The translations under genes were made by a program, and so were the position numbers. 45,774 nucleotides of DNA, from assembly GCA_003427395.1 (NCBI GenBank), contig BFEA01000017.1, forward strand, positions 5,447,532 to 5,493,305. Direction: 5' to 3'. Below the pieces are notes generated by a model that did not search any database, had not been told where the DNA came from, and worked only from the letters and a program-made list of their open reading frames with translations. Positions 29,420 through 40,933 of this stretch are shown here, piece after piece (within the stretch, counting starts at the first letter, position 1; the number at the start of each line of letters is the position of its first letter). Source of the DNA: Chara braunii (lineage: Eukaryota; Streptophyta; Charophyceae; Charales; Characeae).

Positions 29420-29789
29420 GTCGGTCAGGAAGGGAGTGCTACTCCGCAGGGGTAACACAAGGTGGGAGGTGATTGCCCTCTAGGGAGTAGACGCAGATGA
29501 TGGGAGCTGATCTGGGCTGGGTTAGGGAGATATGTATGGGGGCACATTATCTCTTGGCGGAGGCAGACTAGGTCAGAGTGTTAGATTTGAGGTACACCTT
29601 TTGGGGGAACTGGTTACTTCAAGGCAGAAGGGAATGGGGAGGTTCTCTCTATCGTTGGGGCTGATAGGAACTTCACACTGATAGCGGGGTTCAGATCAGC
29701 GAAGGCAGCGAGAGGAGAAGAGGAGAGCAGGAAACGAGGGGAGAGGAGGAGAGTACATGGAGGAAGGGGAGGGGTGGAGAGGAATAGTC
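29420..29789. other. Non-coding, no gene seen
   Basis: G-rich plus strand without any convincing frame. Confidence 0.5.
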
Positions 29790-30513
29790 ATCAACATCCT
29801 CATCATTGTCCATCATTTTTGTGATCATCTCAGGGTACTCGTCAAATTCCACCATCAGAAAGGCTTTTCTATCAGGATTATGACATTACCATATCCTAGA
29901 TTTCTAGTTGGCATTCTAGCTTAGCTAGTTTCCTAATTGAGCCTTTCTGTGTAATGGTCAGGTTGAGTTGGCGCTAGAACGACGCTGGTCGATGCTGGGG
30001 CGGTGCCCTGTTACCTGCTTGAGTAGGAGCTTGAGGCTTTGTATAGAGGTTTGGGATTGCCGAGGGAGGANGGCGATCTGCAAACTTGACTAATGGCTAC
30101 AATCTGGCCGACGATGGTCGGAGTTGGGGTGGGTAGCGCTGCCCTGTAACCATCAGCATCCTCATCATTATCCATCATTTTTGTGATCATCTCAGGGTAC
30201 TCGTCAAATTTCATCATCAGAAAGGCTTTTCTATCAGGATTATGATATTACCAGATCCTATATTTCTAGTTGGCATTCTAGCTTAGCTAGTTTCCTAATT
30301 GAGCCTTTTTGTGTAATGGCCAGGTTGAGTTGGCGCCAGAACGACGCTGGCCGGCGCTGGGGGGGTGCCCTGTTACCTTCTTGAGTAGGAGCTTGAGGCT
30401 TTGTATAGAGGTTTGGGATTGCCGAGGGAGGAAGGCGATCTGCAAACTTGACTAATGGCTACAATCTGGCCGACGATGGTCGGAGTTGGGGTGGGTAGCG
30501 CTGCCCTGTAACC
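29790..30513. repeat. 362-bp tandem duplication, two units
   Basis: Unit 1 (about 29790-30151) and unit 2 (about 30152-30513) align throughout with a constant offset of 362. Landmarks are CATCATTTTTGTGATCATCT, GGTTGAGTTGGCGC and GCTTGAGGCTTTGTATAGAG. They differ at a small number of bases; one ambiguous base (n) is at 30071. No conserved frame. Confidence 0.93.
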
Positions 30514-30680
30514 AAGGCAGGTTGGGGTCTGAGACCAGGAAGAGGTCTGATTGGTGCACAGCACAGGCTCAATTGAGATTGGTTGGTTGGAATGGATACA
30601 GGAAATTAGGGATAGGATAGTATTTGAGTGCTAAGTAGACAATCATTCTGATTAGTCATCATCTATCTCTTATCATTCTG

Positions 30681-30750
30681 AATCATCCTAAATCATCCTA
30701 AATGATCCTCAATCATCCCAAATTATCATCAATGATCATCAATCATGAAT
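30681..30750. repeat. 10-bp minisatellite, about seven units
   Basis: Units of the type AATCATCCTA (AATGATCCTC, AATCATCCCA, AATTATCATC, AATGATCATC, AATCATGAAT) in perfect 10-base phase. Confidence 0.85.
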
Positions 30751-30766
30751 GTATTTCCATCATAAG

Positions 30767-30817
30767 GGACGCTGGGCCCGGTTCCCAGCACGTGCTGCTC
30801 CCCACGAATAGATTGGA
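30767..30817 (-). repeat. Dispersed TGATAAGAGCA element, copy e (truncated)
   Basis: Minus strand: CTCCAATCTATTCGTGGGGA, GCAGCACGTGCTGGGAACC, GGGCCCAGCGTCCC. Only the distal half remains. It abuts a TA repeat at 30826-30850 and the decayed gypsy RT. Confidence 0.7.
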
Positions 30818-30825
30818 GCAATTAA

Positions 30826-30850
<25 letters not shown>
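30826..30850. repeat. (TA)n microsatellite
   Basis: Perfect TA run. Confidence 0.95.
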
Positions 30851-30857
<7 letters not shown>

Positions 30858-30867
30858 AAATAAAAAC

Positions 30868-31654
30868 AAGAAAAGAGCGCAGTTCGCATACATTCACCGG
30901 ATGAGGCCAATTGTGAATGACCTCAACCTTGGTTGCCTCCGGCTCAAGGCCTGCAGCACACAACCGGTGCCTAAGGTAGATGACTTTATCCTCCCCAAAC
31001 TCAGATGTCTCCAAGTTTTGGTGCAAATGTGCTCCTATGAGAATCTCAAGGACTTCTTCTAAATGCTTCAGATCTCCATCCATGCTTGTACGAAAATCAG
31101 ATACACAACAACAGACCTGTTAATCTGTTTGCGAAAGGCACGGTACATGAGACTTTGGAAGGTGGTCGGCACACCTGTGAGACCGAAGGCCATGAATTCG
31201 TAGAACCCATTGCATGTCTTATGCAGTCTTGTGCTGGTCTGCCGAATCAACTACGATTTGGTGATACCCAAATTTGAGATCAATCTTGGAGAAGGCCTTG
31301 CACCCACCTGCAGCATCTAACAGATCATCTATGCGATTCAATAATGTCAGGCAATGGGTAAGCGTTATTTCTCGTCCCACGATAATCAATGCACATCTTG
31401 AGCTTGCCTCCTTTCTTGAGAACCAGCAAAACAGGCGCACCAAAATCAGACTCACTAGATCTGATTCATCCTTGGCCGATCACATCATTGATTTGTTTCA
31501 GGAGCTCCTCCAACTCGGCTGGTCTCATGCGGTAGACACAACCTTTGGGAGGAACGCTACCTTCTAACAATTCGATTTTGTGCTTGACTGGACGCACGGG
31601 AACTCCATCAGGAAATCGGCCTTGGAGGCTACAAATGTTTCTAGGGATTTCCAA
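30868..31654 (-). pseudogene. Decayed Ty3/gypsy reverse transcriptase
   Basis: Minus-strand RT in several frames. FPDGVPVRPVKHKIELLEGS and AELEELLKQINDVIGQG come first (31615-31466). [20 protein letters not shown] with GYHQI follows (about 31340-31250; the motif A Asp is present). YEFMAFGLTGVPTTFQ and RSVVVYL follow (31200-31100), where the YxDD box is lost after VVVYL. Last are HLHQNLETSEFGEDKVIYLR and VNVCELRSFL (about 31030-30870). It is clearly different from the intact-type RT at 4888-6282, so it is another family. It is truncated at the TA repeat and lacks protease and integrase. Confidence 0.88.
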
Positions 31655-31759
31655 AGGAGGAAAATCCGAATCAGGAGAAGAAAAATTGAAGCTGCTAATT
31701 TGCAGTCAAAACAACGAAATTTGAAGTACATGCAGTTGGAGTAGAAGTAAATCACAGAT

Positions 31760-34700
31760 TAGCATCGGGTACCCAGACACACACTAACCCGCAACCACCT
31801 GCACCCGCAAGGCATTGGGTCATGTGTGGGTGTAAATAAGTTGGCATGGGTGGGACGAGGGCGGGTCTAAGTTAGCTGGTCTGGATAGGTGACGGGCGGG
31901 TGAATGTAAGGCCTGGGTCCCTCAAATGGGTGGGTGGCGGTGGGTGAATGTCTGGCCTGGGTCACCCGACCCATTGACCCAGGACGACCTGCAAGGAGCC
32001 CCGCCCCGTGTATGTAGGGAAAACAAAAACTAAACGTCGGAGGCCAAACAACAATGCTCTGGCCCAGGCGGCCCTCCCGAAAAAAAGAAAAATGTTGCAT
32101 AGTTGAGGTCCAGCCGCCAGTGGTATATTGGGACCCACCTTCATAAATGTCGCGGTGTGCCAATGTCGGCTGCACTGTCGGGTGATTTTGCTCCCGTTAA
32201 AAGAACATGGAGCAAACCTACCCACATGAGGCGGAAAATTTCACTCCCGGAATTCAAACTGTGGACTTGAGCTACTTTTTTGGCGTCGTCACCCGAGGAC
32301 AACGCAAGGCGGAGCTGCGATATGGCAGGGTGGAGGAAGGAGGGTGGTGAAGAGGTGACTGGAACTTGGGTGGATCACAGGGAGGAGGAAGGAGGCAGTG
32401 AAGAGGTGGCGGGGACTTAAGGACCACCACACTGCAAGCCACCGTGAGCAATTGCATTTTAAACTAGGCTACCATAGTGCCCCGGGACCACTAGCCCGGT
32501 CGGGCCTAAACAAATAAAAAAGAAAAGAAAAGAAAATTATCAGAAATATTATTTTTGAACCTTCTTTTTATGTTTTTTTTTTTTAAGTTCAGGTTGTTGT
32601 AGAGCCCAGATTCCGACCCATGGTGGTTGTCGTCGTAGGAGCGCCGGAACCGCACAGCTTCCCAGGAGGCCATCGTTCCTGGTACTATTCCAGCCGCGCT
32701 GAAGCGGACGGCTACCGGGGCAGGTTGGACCCGGTAGTGGTGTTTCACGACGCCTATCCCTAGCCCGACCTGAAGACTTCAAGGCTCCCACTTATTCACA
32801 CTCAGCCACGCCGAAACCGGTAAGCTTCCCAGGGGGGTCACCTCCTAGTACTATTCCAACTCAATCAGCCAATGGTTGTCCTGACCATTGTCTGTGGAAC
32901 TACCGCCCTACCAAACCTCACGACATTTCTCCTAATGTACCCCCATTCCCATTATCCTACCTCAGTGTCAATCACTCAGGACTATCACCCCTCCCCTGGA
33001 GGATGACTTGGACCGAACAGTGGTTCTAGGCAGCAGGGCTAGGTGGTTGCTAGGTGGTTTGTACTCAGTCCCACTGGAAGCATGGTCGAGCAAGCCTTGT
33101 CACACGGGTACCTCATACACCAGGCAAGCAATATCTCTATCAGTTCCACCTACTATCCTAATCCTTACCGAAATACATCACATACCATATTTAAAGACTC
33201 CCCGTAGCCCAGACCTAAGCCGATGAGACCCTAGCCGAGACTAGACTCCCTACCCTGGCTATATGTTATGTGTGTGTGACCCCCAACCTCACGCCCAGCG
33301 CGGCTTCCTGATCGGAGTGGCGAGCGGGCCCGGAAGTAGCAAGAAAAAGGGTGTGCCAAGGATTTTAGGAAAACGGGGGGCGCAGTCCCAGGTCGGAACT
33401 GGGAACTCTGGTGTCAGGATTCGAAGGACAAGGATGCAAGATGCTCGAACGAAGGAGGGGTTTCTCGAATTCTCGACGCAGCAGGTCCGAGCCGACGCCT
33501 AGGGCAGGCCCCGAGGAGGTACTTCTGTCATTAGCTTCGGCACAACCTCTGCGGCCGGTACATGCAATTGCGATCGAGAGCAGATGTCGAATTCTATGCT
33601 ACGGGTCCGTGTTGTTGCTGCCGTTCCGATCCATGAAGACTGATACTTGCGGGTTAGACGGGGAAGAGTTATGCGAGTGTGTGTACACGTGACGGGCCAT
33701 GTTGTCGACGAGTCATAGCGCATGCACGAGCTCATATAAGTTCCCTTTATCAGACAATAAACAAAAAGACCAACTTCACTGTTTCTCATCAATTTTAGCG
33801 AACCAATACCAGACATGCATCCATGCTCTCCAATCATAATTAGGAAGTGAAAAAATAGAAACGACCAATGCCACAATCACCATATCCAACATCAATCATA
33901 AAGGAAAGAGATGTGAGAGGCACTCCGAAGAAAGAAAAGGATCTACACAATCAGATACTCATCTGTAATTACAAAAACGGGAGCAACGAAACTCGCAATT
34001 CCGAAGTCAAAAGTTCCGAGAGGGCCAGGAGAGAGGGTCTCAGACACCCCAGCACCCCACGCTCTCTCACTACTTCACCATCCATCTTCTTGTTTCGATG
34101 CGGGCGGTCCGTCGCCTCGCACCTACCATCAACTCAATGTCATCACCCCGTTTAGTTCGAGTACGCATGTCGGGTTCGCCCATGCTCCACAGTCTGTCGT
34201 GGTCGTACGTCAACCCTGCACACTCGCAACCAGCTCCTCAGATCGCCCAACTCCGAACTCACCTCTTTGTCGACTCCTACTCGTAGCCGATCCTCTTGAC
34301 CGCACTAACCTTCCCAAGTTTGATTAGAGAGCGATTTAGTCGCGCTTGCAAAATTTTAGCTATTAGCATCTCCACGAGATAGTCGGGATTACGCTGAGGC
34401 AGGGGGAGAGAAGAAAGAAGGAAGTGCCTGCAGTCGACATGCCTAGGCCGCGGTGTGGGGGACGTAGTCACTCTCCACGCATCGATCCAATCATGCACCA
34501 TGGTGGCCAATGAGAGAAAGGGAAAGAAACTGCAAGTTTCAGCGCAATGGGAAAGCCAAGAATGAGAGGATTACAGTAACACCCACACGCGTTGAGGAAG
34601 GAACAAAAAGAGATTACAGTTGAGATTAGAATTAAGGCGCGGCGGAAGTAGATTGCAGGGCAGGGCGCAGCAGAACCCGCGCGAGTAAGGAGCACCGTGC

Positions 34701-34767
34701 AGTTACGAAAAAAAATACGACGTCCTGAAATCTTTTTTTTTAATTAAAAAAAAAAACACCTGCAACA
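31760..34767. other. Three kilobases without a recognisable gene
   Basis: Short frames only. At 31880-31980 GGGTGAATGTxxGGCCTGGGT occurs twice with GGGTCACCCGACCC. At about 32655 and 32823 CAGCTTCCCAGGAGG- and AAGCTTCCCAGGGGG-type sequences, each followed by CTAxTACTATTCCA or similar, form a weak direct repeat. Nothing coding is supported. Confidence 0.5.
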
Positions 34768-34875
34768 ACGGATAGGAGTGATGATAAGAGCATGCACTCC
34801 TACCTGTTATGTAGGGGGCTCCATTCTATTGGTGGGGAGCTGCACCTGCTGGAAAACGGGTCCAACGTCCCTTGA
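34768..34875 (+). repeat. Dispersed TGATAAGAGCA element, copy c
   Basis: Core TGATAAGAGCA (34781-34791) lies between perfect arms TAGGAGTG and CACTCCTA. Then come TCTATTGGTGGGGAGCTGCA, CCTGCTGGAAAACGGG and TCCAACGTCCC. A partial repeat of the last part (GGGAACCAGGCCCAATGTCCC) follows at about 34899. Confidence 0.8.
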
Positions 34876-35559
34876 ACAATGGTAAAATAACACGTGTTGG
34901 GAACCAGGCCCAATGTCCCTGATGATGTTCCTAATCCTATTGATAGCTCGAATGAAAAAGGATTGATACTCGAGCACCTCTTAGTCTAATTAGAGTCCTA
35001 ATTCCGATTGGCCTCGTGGCCTCCCGCATCCTTTCCACATCGTTCAAAAATTCAAAAAGATATTCCCGCACGATGACCGCGCCAAAGTTCCCTGCCCGAT
35101 TCCTAGAAGAAAAAGGAAAAAGTTGTGTCAACCGTTATTCTTGCGCTCGCTAAGGCGCGTCCTAAACACCAACCGCCATGGGACCAAGTTCTCACAAAAC
35201 AGAGAGGAGAAAAAGAAAAGAGTGGGGGCACTTGTGCAATTTGATCCTACCCCTCTGCCCAACCCCCAAAGTCCAATCGTGCAGGAAGTCGCGCTAATCA
35301 GAAAACAGATCGTCACATGTGTGTGTGTGTGCCCAGAGGCTATGTGTGTGTATATCAAGTGTATGTGTGCTATGTATATATGTCTATTAGCCATGTTTGT
35401 CAACCAGTATGTATCCATATGTGTGTTGTCTACAATCGACCTATCTGCGCCGGAAACCCCCCACCAAAGTCCCCAGCCAGACTCCAACCTGTATCCATTA
35501 TCATGTAACATCTGCATTATACCATGTGTGCTACAAATCCCAAATGGTGCCAGAGTACA
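34876..35559. other. Non-coding, no gene seen
   Basis: Contains a short GTGT-rich stretch near 35319-35400. No supported frame. Confidence 0.5.
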
Positions 35560-37300
35560 GTGAGGTAAATGAGTGAACTGGTCGAGCGACGTCCTGCGCG
35601 GCTGCAGCAGGCTTGCGGAGCACAGGGCGCAGCTGCGACGAGGGAGTCATAGACGTATTAACATTCCCAGCAAGAGCCACGTGGACCGCCACGTGGCAGC
35701 AAGGAGAAGTATCAACGCGCACCTTGCGAACATCGCCTTCGGGGCAAGCGCCAAGAGGACATCTCACCGACTTCAGACACACGGAGCTCAAGGTGAGTGT
35801 AGCATGGTGAAGGAAAAGAAGGTTTGGGACGTCGGGGGAGACTTTTTGGAGACATAGAACAACAAGAAGGGGGGCGTGCAAGGAGGAGAGAGGGGAGACG
35901 TGGTTTCAAGGAGTTCCAGGGGGTGGGACGATCGCGCGCCTTCGGGACAAGCGCCAAGTGGTCATCTCATCGACTTTGGGCACCCAGAGCGCAAGGAGGA
36001 GGGAGGGGAGACGTGGTATCAAGGAGTTCCGGTGAGCGGGAGGATTGTGCGCCTTCGGGACAAGCGCCAAGTGGACATCTCATCGACTTTGGGCACACGG
36101 AGCTCAAGGTGAGTGCAGTGAGGTGAATGAAAAGTAGTTTCGGGGCGTGGGGGGAGACTTTTGGGTAACATAGAACAACAAGGAAGGGGGGCGCAAGGAG
36201 GAGGGAGGGAAGAGTTGGGCGAGTAACTCGAACGCCATGTGGACATCATCTTCGGGGCGTGTACCAAGTGGACATCGTCTTCGGGTGGGCGCCAAGCGGT
36301 CGTTGGCTTCGGGCGCACGGAGCTCAAGGTGAGTGCAGCAAGGTGAAGCACAAGAAGGTTCGGGACGTGGGGGTTGACCTTTTGAGCGACATAGAACAAC
36401 AAGGAGGGAGGGGCGCAAGGCGGAGGGAGGGGAGCGTCGGGCGACTGACTCGCAAGGAGGAGGTGAGTCGGACGGATTGGATCGTGCGACGCAGCGACTA
36501 GTCTTGAGGAGGAGTGGAGGTGGGGGTGGGGCAACGGAGTAGACACAAGGACGCGGACCTCACCGGTGTAGGCAGTGTGGAGGCGAGAACGGCACCGAGG
36601 AGGGAGAGGGATCTCGGGGAGCGGCAAGAGGAAAGGTGGTGAGACAGGTGACGAGGACCACGGGGCATCAAGGTTCAGGACGGACGTTACACAGGCATCG
36701 ACTTCGTTTTTTAGTAACATACAACAACAAGGATGGAGAGAAGTAGGGGGCAGCAGCAAGGAGGGAGAGGAGCAGGGTGAGTGAAGCAATTTTTTAGTAA
36801 CATACAACAACAAGGACGGAGAGAAGTAGGGGGCAGCAGCAAGGAGGGAGAGGAGCAAAGGGAGGGAGGGGAGCGTCAGGCGCAGGGGTGCATTAGGGGA
36901 TACTGAATCGGATCGGGTGACGCAGTGACTCGCCTGGAGGAGGAGAAGGGGAAGGGTAAGTGAGGAGACTCTGGGTAGGGGAGAGGGGCATCGAGGCGGG
37001 AGAGGATCTGTATAGGCAGTTGGGAGGGAGAGGAGCAACGAGGAGGGAGAGGATTTCAGAGTGAGCGAAACGGAGGAAACGGAGGAAGGTGGAGGAAGGT
37101 GGTAATACAGGTTGGGAGCAGTGGCGGGGGAGCGTGTGTAGAGTCGGCTTTACTGGGGGGGGGTAGCGTGGAGGGCCGGAAGCAAGGGGAAAGGAGTTTT
37201 GGGCGAAGCAATCAGGGTGAGAGATGTTCGAAAGGAGGGAAGGGGTCGACAGACGAGGGGAGGGCGAGCTTTCACCCGGCGTGGGCAATGTGGAGGTAGG
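35560..37300. repeat. GA-rich complex tandem-repeat block
   Basis: Shuffled repeats of a few modules. ACATAGAACAACAAG or ACATACAACAACAAGG occurs at about 35852, 36168, 36390, 36718 and 36799. CGGAGCTCAAGGTGAGTG occurs at about 35783, 36098 and 36318. CGCCTTCGGGACAAGCGCC with CATCTCATCGACTTTGGGCA occurs at about 35937 and 36049. The last two ACATACAACAAC modules form an 81-base tandem. A long Pro/Ser/Leu-rich minus-strand frame (36019-37038) is a by-product of the composition. Confidence 0.8.
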
Positions 37301-38011
37301 GGAGTCCTTGTCATTGGAAGGTGGTAGATCACACGCGGTTCGTTCATCAGAGGGAGAATCGGTTAATCAGGCCTGAAAGGGAGAAAGGAGATCTAAGAAA
37401 GCTGGATGCAAGAGGAACACGTGGCCGAACGGGACCCTTCTTCTCCCCTCCACCATCCCCCCGGCTTGGACTCCCCTGCATGCCCTGCCCCCCTCATGGC
37501 CAACTGCGCAGAAGGAAACATCCCCTTCAAAAACGTTAAAAAGATACAAAATCATCCATAACAAATACATAAAATTTTCAAAAATTGCAATACAAGAAAA
37601 AGATTAGGGAGACTCTAGAACAAGCCAAACCAACACAAAAACAAAAAAGATTCAACGGAAGCTGGAAAAGACCGGTGACCATCACAACAAATTGGTTGAG
37701 GAATCTATAGTGTGAAACAACACAGGGAGGAACTTTCAGATATGGCCAGGCTCGCACACAATTAGAAGAGTCACAAAAGGGCTGACTCCATGCTCCTCTT
37801 CAGAGGAGCCATGAGGCAGGCAGCGCTAAAGCTTATGGCCACCCCCCCAGTAAGGCACCACACAGGCAAAGAGCCTCAACAGGATAAGCAGGGAGTACGC
37901 GGGGAGAAGTTAGCTCAACCCATGAGTGGGGAAGACGATTTCCCCCCACTTCAGAGTTGAAACGAAAAGGGGAGCAGGGGTGAGACACAGGGGGTTCATT
38001 CAATAGGGCAC
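37301..38011. other. Probable 5' region upstream of LINE ORF1
   Basis: No gene seen. It may include the 5' untranslated region of the LINE that follows, but I cannot place the 5' end. Confidence 0.35.
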
Positions 38012-38967
38012 ATGGGAATTAAAAATCAGGCTAACGGTCGAGGGGAGAGTTTGGAGGGTCCCTCAACCGCAGGAGGATCAGGAGGGCAAATATCGTGGGC
38101 AGTTAAACTAAAAGGCCCCTATCAAGGTAAAACATTCCAGGTCCCAAGAAAGGACCCCCAGGCCAACGCCCTCCACCTCCCCCTCTCCAGTCTCTCTACA
38201 GCAAGGGTATTCTTCCTGTCACAATTCCTGATGCCCTCGGAGCAAAAAGTAGTGGAGAGTGACGGGAAGAAGATGCAGATCAGATCATATCCCTCGCAAA
38301 AGACATCTAAAAGGGACACCATCTACCAGAAGCATGCAAACAATTGGGTGTTCCATGATAATGCCGCTTACAAATCCACTAATAATCAAATTAAGTGGAT
38401 TGGTAAGCGACTAGCATCCCTCAAAGGTTGTCCGGAGGCTGCGCAGGACGACTTCCTGATCCAGTCGGTCTCCTCCTCCGTCTTCACGATTCTCTGCCTA
38501 CACGAGACAGACAAACAGACCATTGACAGTTGGTAAAAGCTCCGATGTGATAGATCGGAGGTTCACATTTATCCTTGGGTCCCCTTGAAGCAAGGCCCAA
38601 AGGAAAAGAGGGCCCACATGATAGAGTCACACTACTGGGGCGAATTCAGACATATTCCCATAGAGATCCGGCAGCTTTCATTCATGATCTGGGAGAGCAA
38701 TTCGACATAGTGGACTTCATCGACCCTCTTCCGTCTTATGTTGCCAGAAGGGACAATTATTTGATGCTAGCCCTCAACTTTCCACCATCTCAGCCGTTTA
38801 CAATGGATGACATAATTTTCTACAGAGTGGGTGAAAGGACTTTAGGATACACACAGCCCACAAGCTTAGGCCGTGGTGTTTTCGGTGTAAGGCGTATAGA
38901 CACCTTTGCACGGACACAGACTGCCCCAACCACCTTGGCAAGCAAAACAGAGTCACAGGCCGTCTAA
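38012..38967 (+). pseudogene. LINE ORF1-like (nucleic-acid-binding) region, frameshifted
   Basis: The homologous reading seems to run through three frames. The first (38012-38536) includes IRSYPSQKTSKRDTIYQKHA, NNQIKWIGKRLASL and CLHETDKQTIDSW. After a stop it continues as HYWGEFRHIPIEIRQLSFM. The second frame gives FDIVDFIDPLPSYVARRDNY, LMLALNFPPSQPFTMDD. The third, at 38871-38930, gives WCFRCKAYRHLC then TDTDCP: a CCHC-type knuckle with C-x2-C-x4-H but shifted spacing to the last Cys. In LINEs ORF1p binds the element RNA. I recognise the arrangement from the knuckle and the position upstream of EN and not from a full-length match. Confidence 0.6.
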
Positions 38968-38999
38968 TTCGGGATCCGTTTCGGGGCAACTTGTGGAGG

Positions 39000-39562
39000 A
39001 CTGTAGACCCAGGGCATGAAGAATGAGTCTTTGAGCAAGGGAAAGGAAAAGAAGGCAAACCGAAGGGATGGAAGTGAGAGAAGCCCGGGGAACCAAACTG
39101 GGGAACCAAACCCCCGGACACATGGACACCGCCCGAGATAGAAGGCCCCAAATCCCGTCAACAGACGGCTGAAAAAAGCAGGGGGGACCACACAGATACA
39201 ACACAACAGGGGCAACAACCTCACCCGGAAACGGAGGCCACAGGGAAAGCAAAGGAAGTTGGAAATGGACAGGGGCACATCCACCTAGCCCACCAGGAAT
39301 GGATAGCCAAATTGCCCCAGGAGCCGCTGGGTCCAATGGGGGGCTCTCCCCTGCCCGGGCCAGCACCTCGGGCCTACTTGCATGACATCGGGAGGGGGTT
39401 AACACCACGGGGGGAAGTAGGAGGGGTCAAAGGAAATCTCAAGGGGGGACATCAATTGCTGAGGGTTGAAGAGAAAACTAGGATCACAGTAGGGAAGAAA
39501 GGGGAGAAAAGGGAGAAAGGGGAAGAGGAGGGGGGGAGAAACAGGCAAAAAAATGAATTTTT
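39000..39562. other. ORF1-ORF2 spacer or low-complexity ORF1 tail
   Basis: G- and A-rich plus strand. No domain recognised; it may be the disordered tail of ORF1 protein. Confidence 0.4.
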
Positions 39563-40825
39563 TTGACTGCTTTTTCCAACAACGGTGAACTGCAACAAAA
39601 CCAGACGGGGGAGGAGGGAGAGGAGGGTGAGGAGGTAGAGCAGACCCATACAAGGGAGGAGGAAGGGGAGACAGTCTCGTCTGGTCTCGACCCTTTTAGG
39701 GATGCCTTCGGCCTCGCCCCAATCGAAGTGGGACCATCTCCCCTTCCTTCTACACCGGCCCCCAATATAATTATGGAGGAGTTTCAGGAGCCAGCCACCA
39801 AGGAGACCTACCAGGAGCAACAAATTTCAGTAGAACAAAAACTTATTCAACTGGCAAACTGGCTCCTCAACAGCCTGAAAGATAGATATGGCCCGACGAC
39901 GAACGAGTTTTGGGATACCACATATTTGAACATTTTCCCTATTTTAGATGGTAGTCCCAGTCTCAAGAAGGTAATGATGGAGCGACTTCCTCCGGGACTG
40001 TCTTGACCCGAAGTTGGCTTCCGAGTATTACACACGGTGCCAGAGTTGCTGCCTCCCCCACCCCACAAGGCAGATACGTACAATCCATCAAAGAACCAAG
40101 TGTCAGAGTCGGGAGAAAACACTGTTGGGGGGGGAAGGAAACACGGTCAGGAACAAAGGTTTGTTGATCCCCAACAAGGGGAGGACAACCAAAGGCCTAC
40201 AGGCGTCAACAATGGGATGGGTAAAGTAGATCGCCGACAGCAGACGCCATCGAAAAACACCCTTGAGAATCCTAGACCGGAGATGGGACCCCTGCAGGAG
40301 AACGAGCCCGCAAAGAGGCATCGGTTGAGACAGTGTCTAGAGCAGGGCGGGGGGACCGGGAAAGTGTCCACAACAGGAGTCCCTCTGATCCCAGTGAGAA
40401 AGAGGAAAGGATCATGGGAGGTGGGCCTCTGTCCAGGGAAGGGCGGTGCAACGTTAAAGGGGTGGTCCTCCTTCCAAGATTATGACATCGAGGGGGAGAA
40501 GGTGTCCAGTGGGATCTGGATAGATTTGTGGAGTCACAGTATGAGCCGGGGGTAGAGGCTAAGTGGGTGGCAAGGGAAGGTAAAGCGCACATGGCTCAAA
40601 GGGTAGCATTTGCCTAGTTCAACGAACTCAAGGAAGCTGGTTTGATTTGGCTCACCTACGCGGAGCTCTTGGAAGTGCACCATACAAGGATTAGGGACAA
40701 CACCTGTTGGAGTGCCCCGGAGGTAGTACACTGCTTATGTTCACTCCTTAGGCATAACATCCTTCAGGACCCCTCCACTCTAGACAATGCAGACTGGGTG
40801 TTTATGGATACCAGTGAACCAGTCT
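39563..40825 (+). pseudogene. LINE ORF1/ORF2 linker region, unrecognised domains
   Basis: Two open segments in sequence. 39563-40006 is Glu/Gly-rich, then has QQISVEQKLIQLANWLLNSL and TTYLNIFPILDGSPSLKK. 40037-40555 is Gln/Asn/Gly-rich. Reading then changes frame to EPGVEAKWVAREGKAHMAQ and, after a stop, IWLTYAELLEVHHTRI to 40825. Composition is that of disordered linkers plus one compact piece. I assign it to the LINE by position between the knuckle and EN; I recognise no named family. Confidence 0.45.
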
Positions 40826-40933
40826 GAATTCAAAAATCAGCAACAGCGTTCACGGGACTGTCAACCCGCTCTAGGGGCAGATGAGTTGCAGGTCCTGTAT
40901 GGAAAGAATAAGGCCTGGACCAGGGCGGCCCAG

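Noticed and set aside
33000-35560. Possible host gene
   Set aside because: Only short frames with no motifs, no consistent exon-intron pattern visible by eye.
36019-37038. 339-codon minus-strand Pro/Ser/Leu-rich frame
   Set aside because: It lies wholly in the GA-rich repeat block; stop codons are rare there because of composition, and the repeats are not in phase with codons.
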